From positions 18,268,501-18,332,500 of the forward strand of contig OY821787.1 in the NCBI GenBank assembly GCA_963682175.1: 64,000 bases of DNA. The letters are read 5' to 3'. This DNA is from Triglochin maritima (lineage: Eukaryota; Streptophyta; Magnoliopsida; Alismatales; Juncaginaceae). The notes under the pieces are model-generated. The model did no database searches, was not told the DNA's origin, and saw nothing but the letters and a program-made list of their open reading frames with translations. The position numbers and the translations under genes were made by a program. Positions 34,374 to 42,452 of this stretch are shown in pieces (position 1 is the stretch's first letter; every line of letters begins with the position of its first letter).

Positions 34374-34573
34374 NNNNNNNNNNNNNNNNNNNNNNNNNNN
34401 NNNNNNNNNNNNNNNNNNNNNNNNNNNNNNNNNNNNNNNNNNNNNNNNNNNNNNNNNNNNNNNNNNNNNNNNNNNNNNNNNNNNNNNNNNNNNNNNNNNN
34501 NNNNNNNNNNNNNNNNNNNNNNNNNNNNNNNNNNNNNNNNNNNNNNNNNNNNNNNNNNNNNNNNNNNNNNNNN
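34374..34573. other. Assembly gap of exactly 200 N
   Basis: The round length indicates a placeholder put in by scaffolding software, not a measured gap. Array orientation is opposite on the two sides, so either the order or orientation of the joined contigs is wrong, or the array is truly inverted within the missing sequence. Confidence 0.97.
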
Positions 34574-37500
34574 GTAAGAGGGAGATATAGAAGGAGAAGA
34601 GGAGAGAGGAGAGAGAAAGGAAAAGAGGGAAGAGAGAAGGAGAATAGGGAAGGAGAGAGGAAACGAGAGAAGAGGAGATAGAGAAGGGTAGAGAGATAGA
34701 GAAGGAGAGAGGAGGTAGAGAAGGGAGAGTAGAGAGAGAAGGGAGAGAGGAGAGGGGAAAAGGAGAAGCGAGCGAGAGAAGGAGAGGGAGAGAGTAGAAG
34801 ACGAGAGAAGGAGAGAGGGATAAGAGGAGAGGGAACGAGTGAGAAGGAGAAGAGAAAGTGGATAAGAGGGAGAACGAGAGAGAATGCGAGATGAGGAGAG
34901 AGAGGGAAAGAGAGAGGGGCAAGAGGGAGAGGGCGGAGAGAAGAAGGAGAGGGGGAGAAGAAGTAGACGAAGAGAAGGAGAAGAGGGACGAGGAGGGGAG
35001 AGGTAGAGAAGAGAGGAGAGGGAGAAGAAAAGAGAGAGGGGAGGGAGAGAGAAGAGAGACGGAGAGCGAGAATGAGAGATGGTAGAGAAGGCAGAGATGA
35101 GAGTGGAGAAAAGAGGATAAGAAGAGTATAGAGAGGAGGAAGAGGGAGATGGGAGGAGAATAGAGTAGAGGAGAGAGGAGGAGAAGGAAGAGAGGATAAA
35201 GAAGGGAAAAGGAGAGAAAAGGAGAAGCGGGAGAAGTAGAGGAACAAGGAGAGAGGACAAAGAAGAAGGAAGAGAGAGAGCGAGAGAAGGAGGGAGTGGA
35301 GAGGAGGATAAGAGGGAGATAGGGAATGAAGGAGATGAGGGAAGAGGCGGGAGAGAGGGAACGAGAGAGGTAGAGAAGAGAGGGAAGGAGGAGAGAAGAG
35401 GAAGAGAGAGAAGGGAGAGAGGGGAAGTAGAGGGGAGAAGAGATAAGGGGAGAAGGAGTGGGATAGAAGGAGAGAGACCGAGAGAGAGGAGGAGAAGGGA
35501 AAGAGGAGGAAAGAGAAGGATAGGAAGAGGGGGAGAGGGAAGAAGAAGAAAGAAGGATAGGGAGAGAGGGATAAGAAGGAAGGGAGAGGAGAAGGAGAGG
35601 GAATACGAGGGAGGTAGAGATGAGGAGAGGGAGAAGAGGGAAGAGTGGGAGAGAAGGAGAGAGGTAAAGGAGAGAAGAGAGAGGGGTAGAGAGGTAGTGT
35701 GATAGATACAGATAGAAGGAAGAGACGGAGAGAGAGAAGGGAGAGGAGAGAGATTGAGAGGGAGAAAAGGAGAAGCGAGGGAAAGGAGAGAAGAAGAAGG
35801 AGAGAGTAGAGAGAGATAAAGAGAGAGGTAGGGAGAGAAGAGAGAGAAAGACAGAGAAGGAGAGAGAAAATTAGAAGGGGGAACGATAATGACAATGAGA
35901 GAGGAGGGAAGAGGGAGAAGAGGAGAGAAGGAGAGGAGAGGGAGGTAGAGAAGACAAGGAGAAGGGAGAGACAGAGAGAAGGATAGAGACAGAGAATAGA
36001 GAAGTGGGATATGGATAGGGAGAGACGAGAGAATAAGGAAGAGGAGAGAGAGGAGGGATAGAAGGGAAGAGAGAGGAGGGAGGAGATGGGAGAGAGTGCG
36101 AGAGGAGTAGAAGGAGTGAGTGGGGGGAGAGGTATAAGAAGGAGACGGATAAGAGGGAGATAGAGATGGGGAAAGAGGAGAGGAAAGACAAGAGGAGAGA
36201 GAGATGAGAAGAGGGAGAAGGAGAGAGGATAGAGGGAGGTGAACGAGAGGGAGATGACAAGATAAAGAAGGGACGGTGAGAGAAAAAAGGACACTAGAGA
36301 GGGAATGAGAGGAGACGGAGGGATAAGAGGAGAAGGAGAGAGAGGGAGAAGGAGAAGAGGGAGGGGACGGGAGGAGACGGAGGACAAGAGGAGAGAGAGG
36401 AGAAGTAGAGAGAGCGGAGGAGAGGAAGAGAGGGAGAAGAGGGGGGAGAGAGAAGAAAAAGAAGAAGAAGAAGGAGAGAGGAGGAGAGATTGAACGGGAG
36501 AGCGAGAGAATGAAGAAGGGGATAGAGAAGGAAAGGTGGAGAAGAGGGACTAGGGAAGGGAACGAGATAGAGAAGGGAGGGTAGAGATAGAGAATGGGAG
36601 AGAGAAGGAGCGAGAGAGAGATAGAGGAGGAGAGACGAAACGAGAGAGGAGGAGAGCGATAAGGAGAAAGAGAAGGGGAGAGGAGGAGAGAAAAGGGGGT
36701 GAGTGATAAAACAAAGATGAGGGAAGAGAAGAGGATAGGAGAGAGGAGAAGAGGGAGAAGGGGAGAGGAGAAGGGAGAGAGAGAACGAGAAGAGGAGAAA
36801 TGAAGGGAAGGAGGAGATAGAGAGAGAAGGTGTTCCCCATCCTTCTCATCTTCCCTCCGCTCCTCTCCTTCCCTTCTCGTTATCCTCTCTCTTCTTCTCC
36901 TTCTCCCCCTCTCGCTCCTCTCTTCCTTCCTTCTCTCCATGTAAGGATAACGAGAGAAGGAGAGGGTAAGAGGGAGATATAGAAGGAGAAGAGGAGAGAG
37001 GAGAGAGAAAGGAAAAGAGGGAAGAGAGAAGGAGAATAGGGAAGGAGAGAGGAAACGAGAGAAGAGGAGATAGAGAAGGGTAGAGAGATAGAGAAGGAGA
37101 GAGGAGGTAGAGAAGGGAGAGTAGAGAGAGAAGGGAGAGAGGAGAGGGGAAAAGGAGAAGCGAGCGAGAGAAGGAGAGGGAGAGAGTAGAAGACGAGAGA
37201 AGGAGAGAGGATAAGAGGAGAGGGAACGAGTGAGAAGGAGAAGAGAAAGTGGATAAGAGGGAGAACGAGAGAGAATGCGAGATGAGGAGAGAGAGGGAAA
37301 GAGAGAGGGGCAAGAGGGAGAGGGCGGAGAGAAGAAGGAGAGGGGGAGAAGAAGTAGACGAAGAGAAGGAGAAGAGGGACGAGGAGGGGAGAGGTAGAGA
37401 AGAGAGGAGAGGGAGAAGAAAAGAGAGAGGGGAGGGAGAGAGAAGAGAGACGGAGAGCGAGAATGAGAGATGGTAGAGAAGGCAGAGATGAGAGTGGAGA

Positions 37501-39949
37501 AAAGAGGATAAGAAGAGTATAGAGAGGAGGAAGAGGGAGATGGGAGGAGAATAGAGTAGAGGAGAGAGGAGGAGAAGGAAGAGAGGATAAAGAAGGGAAA
37601 AGGAGAGAAAAGGAGAAGCGGGAGAAGTAGAGGAACAAGGAGAGAGGACAAAGAAGAAGGAAGAGAGGGAGCGAGAGAAGGAGGGAGTGGAGAGGAGGAT
37701 AAGAGGGAGATAGGGAATGAAGGAGAAGAGGGAAGAGGCGGGAGAGAGGGAACGAGAGAGGTAGAGAAGAGAGGGAAGGAGGAGAGAAGAGGAAGAGAGA
37801 GAAGGGAGAGAGGGGAAGTAGACGGGAGAAGAGATAAGGGGAGAAGGAGTGGGATAGAAGGAGAGAGACCGAGAGAGAGGAGGAGAAGGGAAAGAGGAGG
37901 AAAGAGAAGGATAGGAAGAGGGGGAGAGGGAAGAAGAAGAAAGAAGGATAGGGAGAGAGGGATAAGAAGGAAGGGAGAGGAGAAGGAGAGGGAATACGAG
38001 GGAGGTAGAGATGAGGAGAGGGAGAAGAGGGAAGAGTGGGAGAGAAGGAGAGAGGTAAAGGAGAGAAGAGAGAGGGGTAGAGAGGTAGTGTGATAGATAC
38101 AGATAGAAGGAAGAGACGGAGAGATAGAAGGGAGAGGAGAGAGATTGAGAGGGAGAAAAGGAGAAGCGAGGGAAAGGAGAGAAGAAGAAGGAGAGAGTAG
38201 AGAGAGATAAAGAGAGAGGGAGGGAGAGAAGAGAGAGAAAGACAGAGAAGGAGAGAGAAAATTAGAAGGGGGAACGATAATGACAATGAGAGAGGAGGGA
38301 AGAGGGAGAAGAGGAGAGAAGGAGAGGAGAGGGAGGTAGAGAAGACAAGGAGAAGGGAGAGACAGAGAGAAGGATAGAGACAGAGAATAGAGAAGTGGGA
38401 TATGGATAGGGAGAGAGGAGAGAATAAGGAAGAGGAGAGAGAGGAGGGATAGAAGGGAAGAGAGAGGAGGGAGGAGATGGGAGAGAGTGCGAGAGGAGTA
38501 GAAGGAGTGAGTGGGGGAGAGGTATAAGAAGGAGACGGATAAGAGGGAGATAGAGATGGGGAAAGAGGAGAGGAAAGATAAGAGGAGAGAGAGATGAGAA
38601 GAGGGAGAAGGAGAGAGGATAGAGGGAGGTGAACGAGAGGGAGATGACAAGATAAAGAAGGGACGGTGAGAGAAAAAATGACACTAGAGAGGGAATGAGA
38701 GGAGACGGAGGGATAAGAGGAGAAGGAGAGAGAGGGAGAAGGAGAAGAGGGAGGGGACGGGAGGAGACGGAGGACAAGTGGAGAGAGAGGAGAAGTAGAG
38801 AGAGCGGAGGAGAGGAAGAGAGGGAGAAGAGGGGGGAGAGAGAAGAAAAAGAAGAAGAAGAAGGAGAGAGGAGGAGAGATTGAACGGGAGAGCGAGAGAA
38901 TGAAGAAGGGGATAGAGAAGGAAAGGTGGAGAAGAGGGACTAGGGAAGGGAACGAGATAGAGAAGGGAGGGTAGAGATAGAGAATGGGAGAGAGAAGGAG
39001 CGAGAGAGATAGAGGAGGGGAGACGAAACGAGAGAGGAGGAGAGCGATAAGGAGAAAGAGAAGGGGAGAGGAGGAGAGAAAAGGGGGTGAGTGATAAAAC
39101 AAAGATGAGGGAAGAGAAGAGGATAGGAGAGAGGAGAAGAGGGAGAAGGGGAGAGGAGAAGGGAGAGAGAGAACGAGAAGAGGAGCAATGAAGGGAAGGA
39201 GGAGATAGAGAGAGAAGGTGTTCCCCATCCTTCTCATCTTCCCTCCGCTCCTCTCCTTCCCTTCTCGTTATCCTCTCTCTTCTTCTCCTTCTCCCCCTCT
39301 CGCTCCTCTCTTCCTTCCTTCTCTCCATGTAAGGATAACGAGAGAAGGAGAGGGTAAGAGGGAGATATAGAAGGAGAAGAGGAGAGAGGAGAGAGAAAGG
39401 AAAAGAGGGAAGAGAGAAGGAGAATAGGGAAGGAGAGAGGAAACGAGAGAAGAGGAGATAGAGAAGGGTAGAGAGATAGAGAAGGAGAGAGGAGGTAGAG
39501 AAGGGAGAGTAGAGAGAGAAGGGAGAGAGGAGAGGGGAAAAGGAGAAGCGAGCGAGAGAAGGAGAGGGAGAGAGTAGAAGACGAGAGAAGGAGAGAGGAT
39601 AAGAGGAGAGGGAACAGTGAGAAGGAGAAGAGAAAGTGGATAAGAGGGAGAACGAGAGAGAATGCGAGATGAGGAGAGAGAGGGAAAGAGAGAGGGGCAA
39701 GAGGGAGAGGGCGGAGAGAAGAAGGAGAGGGGGAGAAGAAGTAGACGAAGAGAAGGAGAAGAGGGACGAGGAGGGGAGAGGTAGAGAAGAGAGGAGAGGG
39801 AGAAGAAAAGAGAGAGGGGAGGGAGAGAGAAGAGAGACGGAGAGCGAGAATGAGAGATGGTAGAGAAGGCAGATATGAGAGTGGAGAAAAGAGGATAAGA
39901 AGAGTATAGAGAGGAGGAAGAGGGAGATGGGAGGAGAATAGAGTAGAGG
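34574..39949 (-). repeat. Array in inverted orientation, block between gap and first half-LINE
   Basis: The + strand is purine-rich, so the pyrimidine unit reads on the minus strand. The block starts at GTAAGAGGGAGATATAG, which in a complete unit lies about 25 bases from a strand-switch island. Islands lie at about 36829-36944 and 39218-39332, giving a unit of about 2.39 kb. No gene is supported. Confidence 0.9.
39937..39949 (+). repeat. Target-site duplication of half-LINE copy 1, 5' side
   Basis: AATAGAGTAGAGG here is repeated after the poly(A) at 42440-42452. Uninterrupted units read the site once, followed directly by AGAGAGGAGG (for example about 35158-35180 and 37549-37572). These serve as in-window empty sites. 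Confidence 0.9.
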
Positions 39950-42439
39950 AAAAGAGGCGTGAGAGAAGGAACCTCTTTCTAGAGAGAGAAGCTCTGGAGA
40001 AAAAGGAATCCTAGAGAGAGAAAGTAGAGAGGAGGGTGTACATGGGGGAGCCTCCTCCTTGGCCCCCCTTGGCAGCCACGGCTGCCGGCCGGCAACCCCA
40101 GGTCGGTGGCCGGTCCCCCCTCGCCGACTCCGGCGGGATGCCGCCGCCGGACAGCCGGAACTCCGGCGAGCAATGTAGAAATGAAGGACATGAAGAGAAG
40201 GAGAAGGAGAAGGAGATGGGAGTCCCTTTGGCAGCCACGGCCGCCGGCCGGCCACCCCTGGTTGCCGGCCGGTCCCCCCTCGCCGGCTCCCACGGGATGG
40301 GGCCGCTGGATCGCCGGAGCTCCGGCGAGCAAGGGAGAAATGATGAAAATGAAGGGAAAGAGAAGGAGATGGGAGGGCTTTCGTGGCTTGAGGCCGTGCC
40401 TCGACATGCCACGACCTTGGGGGCTGGTGGTGAGGCCGGAGGACTCGCCGGAGCTGAAATTCCAGCAAAGACATGGGCGTCCCTCTTCAACCCCTCCCCT
40501 CCCGTAGCCGAGAAGCTTGTTTTCGTGCCACCGGTCATTGAGGGGGCTGAACGGATTGGCCAATACAAAGTGAAGGACCTTGCGCACCATTGGGATTTGG
40601 TTTTGGTTGGGTGCATGGTGGGGTTCCGGCCACACATGCCAACGTTAGAGCAACACTTGAAGCGCCTATGGAAGGTTAAGGGAGATTTCTCCATCTTCCG
40701 ACGACAACATGGCTACTTTCTCATCCGTTTCTCTATGATGGAAGACATGAAGATGCCACTTGAGGGAGGTCCATGGACGGTAAGGGGTGCTCCACTTGTT
40801 GTTCAACCATGGTCGTGGACCCTCCACATGAAGCAAGAGAAGGTGTCAAAGCTACCCATTTGGGTGAGGTTGCCGGAGCTTGAGCTGAAGTTTTGGTCGC
40901 CGGAACTCATCTCCATCATTGCAAGTGTGCTTGGCCGGCCTATCACCTTGGATGAGGACACTAAGCGTAGACGAAGGTTAGGGTATGCCCGAGTTTGCAT
41001 TGAGGTAGATGTCGGGTTTGAGTTTCCAAGCATGGTTAAGATGAGAGACGAGGAAGGCAATATAGAGGAGGTTAACGTGCACTATGAGTGGAGGCCGAAA
41101 TCTTGCCCCAAATGCATGTCCTTTGACCATTCCGGAGAAGCATGTGGGAGGACAAATGGCCGTCGGGAGTGGCGGGAGGTGAGGAAGGAAAATCCGACGA
41201 AATCAGCCATGATAGTAGAGAAAAAACGTCCATATGAGGTAGGTAGGGCGGAGGAGGTGAAGAATGGTGCGGGGGAGGAAGAAAAATACGACGAAATGGT
41301 GGTTTTGGACCTCGCCGGAGCTGCCGCCGGCCGGACCGTGGGAGGAGGGGGAGAAACGGTCACCTTGGATGAGGAGGAGGAGGAGGCACGTGAGGGCCCA
41401 TGTGAGGTAGGGGGGACAATTTCTTCCATGGTTGTTGGAGGAAAAGCAAAAGAAGCCAATGAGGAGATGCCACCTCAAAAGGAGATTGGAGGGGTAGCTT
41501 TGGCAGCCTTGGCAGCCACTAAGGAGACGCCACGTGGTGGGGGGAAGAAGAAAAAGGCTGATTTGCCCTTTAGGGACCACAATGGGGATAAGAATGGAGG
41601 AGAAATTCAAATATGTGGGGACCAAGGGCATGTGTGTGCACAAAAGGACCATGGAAAAGATGGGGACCATGGAGTGCATGGGGACCACGAATTTGAAATG
41701 TGGAGGGAAGATGGGTTTTCTTTGGGCTCTATCTTTGAAGGTGAAAACTTATGTGATGGGCCTTCCTATGGGCAAACTCATGGGCTGAAATTGGGGCCAA
41801 TTGGACCAGTAGGCCCGGTCGTCCAGGTGGAGAAATTGCATGGAGACACCAGGAGGGACAAACCTCGCCTATGCTCCCCGCCACCCTCGGTGGATTTAGA
41901 TGAGATTTCCCCTCAAGTCGGTTTTCAAGGGGTTCGTGAGGCCGCATTAAAGAAACAACGAGAGAAAATTGGGGAGCAAAGTACACCATTACATGAGGAT
42001 CTCACACCTAGTGATATTGAGGAGGCAGCGATATTTGGCCTGGATCACGCAGAGTATAAACGCTTGAGGGATAAGTTTGCAAACATGGACACAGATTATG
42101 AAGATCCGGACGAGCCATGGAGCTATGGTTCGGGTAATCAAATCGTCAAAGGGTACTTTGATAAAGGCGGAACGAGTCAGAAGAAATCAAGAAAAAAAGA
42201 GAAGAGAAGGAAAGGAAAGCACTGAGTGCTTATGTCTACACGTTGTAGGGGTAGGATCTAGGATCTGTTGTTAGATTAGCGCGAGTCGATGTAACATTTA
42301 AAATTTCCGCGATACGAACTGCTCAAGCTGGGGCAGTTCCTAGCACTTCATTGTATGCTTTTTTTGCATGTACGTTTATTGAGGCATCAATAAATTTAGC
42401 GGCTCTGCCGAGACCGCCCTTTTTATTTTGCAAAAAAAA
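39950..42439 (+). mobile_element. ORF1-only LINE ('half-LINE'), copy 1
   Basis: This 2.49-kb insertion has a leader of about 92 bp, one intact ORF1 of 727 codons, a 3' UTR of about 205 bp with AATAAA and hairpins, a poly(A) run and a 13-bp target-site duplication. These are the hallmarks of target-primed reverse transcription. There is no endonuclease or RT sequence anywhere between the target duplications, and the 5' end shows no truncation (leader plus start codon present). It therefore looks like a complete non-autonomous unit, not a 5'-truncated LINE. Removing it leaves a host unit of about 2,372 bp. It is comparable in design to mammalian HAL1, but this relation is by analogy only. Confidence 0.85.
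40042..42225 (+). CDS. Half-LINE ORF1 protein (DUF4283-like, CCHC knuckle), intact, copy 1
   Basis: The first ATG is at 40042; a GTG six bases upstream is not a credible plant start. Residues 9-111 hold two tandem 53-residue repeats beginning PLAATAAGR. Residues about 185-335 are DUF4283-like (MPTLEQHLKRLWKV, FLIRFSMMED, GGPWTVRGAPLVVQ, KLPIWVRLPELELKFWSP). The knuckle is Cys355, Cys358, His363, Cys368. A low-complexity acidic and His/Asp/Gly-rich region follows, then SPPPSVDLDEISPQ at about 612. Where LINE ORF1 stops soon after this motif, this protein continues about 70 residues with an acidic segment (DTDYEDPDEPW) and ends in a Lys/Arg-rich tail (KKSRKKEKRRKGKH), possibly a nuclear or RNA-binding signal. 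The likely role is binding element RNA; this is inferred. Confidence 0.85.
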   Translation: MGEPPPWPPLAATAAGRQPQVGGRSPLADSGGMPPPDSRNSGEQCRNEGHEEKEKEKEMGVPLAATAAGRPPLVAGRSPLAGSHGMGPLDRRSSGEQGRNDENEGKEKEMGGLSWLEAVPRHATTLGAGGEAGGLAGAEIPAKTWASLFNPSPPVAEKLVFVPPVIEGAERIGQYKVKDLAHHWDLVLVGCMVGFRPHMPTLEQHLKRLWKVKGDFSIFRRQHGYFLIRFSMMEDMKMPLEGGPWTVRGAPLVVQPWSWTLHMKQEKVSKLPIWVRLPELELKFWSPELISIIASVLGRPITLDEDTKRRRRLGYARVCIEVDVGFEFPSMVKMRDEEGNIEEVNVHYEWRPKSCPKCMSFDHSGEACGRTNGRREWREVRKENPTKSAMIVEKKRPYEVGRAEEVKNGAGEEEKYDEMVVLDLAGAAAGRTVGGGGETVTLDEEEEEAREGPCEVGGTISSMVVGGKAKEANEEMPPQKEIGGVALAALAATKETPRGGGKKKKADLPFRDHNGDKNGGEIQICGDQGHVCAQKDHGKDGDHGVHGDHEFEMWREDGFSLGSIFEGENLCDGPSYGQTHGLKLGPIGPVGPVVQVEKLHGDTRRDKPRLCSPPPSVDLDEISPQVGFQGVREAALKKQREKIGEQSTPLHEDLTPSDIEEAAIFGLDHAEYKRLRDKFANMDTDYEDPDEPWSYGSGNQIVKGYFDKGGTSQKKSRKKEKRRKGKH

Positions 42440-42441
42440 AA
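42226..42441 (+). promoter_or_regulatory. Half-LINE 3' UTR with hairpins, AATAAA and poly(A), copy 1
   Basis: A perfect 7-bp stem with a 10-base loop is formed by GAACTGC (42316-42322) and GCAGTTC (42333-42339). AATAAA lies at 42389-42394, about 38 bases before the tail. CGGCTCTGCCG (42400-42410) forms a 4-bp hairpin, followed by CCCTTTTTATTTTGC and ten A (42432-42441, the last two shared with the target duplication). The order AATAxATTTAGxGGCT, hairpin, CCCTTTT, TTTGC, poly(A) is shared with the complete LINE at 18834-18877. Confidence 0.7.
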
Positions 42442-42452
42442 TAGAGTAGAGG
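42440..42452 (+). repeat. Target-site duplication of half-LINE copy 1, 3' side
   Basis: AATAGAGTAGAGG, identical to 39937-39949; its first two A are indistinguishable from the poly(A). Confidence 0.88.

Noticed and set aside
34352..38650. Open frame of about 1,432 codons (minus strand), and many others of 400-1,350 codons in the array
   Set aside because: Nearly pure C/T sequence has no stop codons on either strand in any frame. The translations are Ser/Leu/Pro/Phe low complexity, overlap in several frames, and some run through the N-gap.
40036..40041. GTG at 40036 (47277 in copy 2) as start of half-LINE ORF1
   Set aside because: In a plant the ATG six bases downstream (40042, 47283) is the credible start.
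38684..40474. Apparent 596-codon fusion of a Pro/Arg-rich protein to array sequence (minus strand), repeated at 45925-47715
   Set aside because: Antisense of half-LINE ORF1 running into stop-free array; no domain support.
40106..40507. 133-codon frame overlapping half-LINE ORF1, and antisense frames at 40011-40694
   Set aside because: GC-rich shadow frames of the 727-codon ORF1, which alone has recognisable domains.
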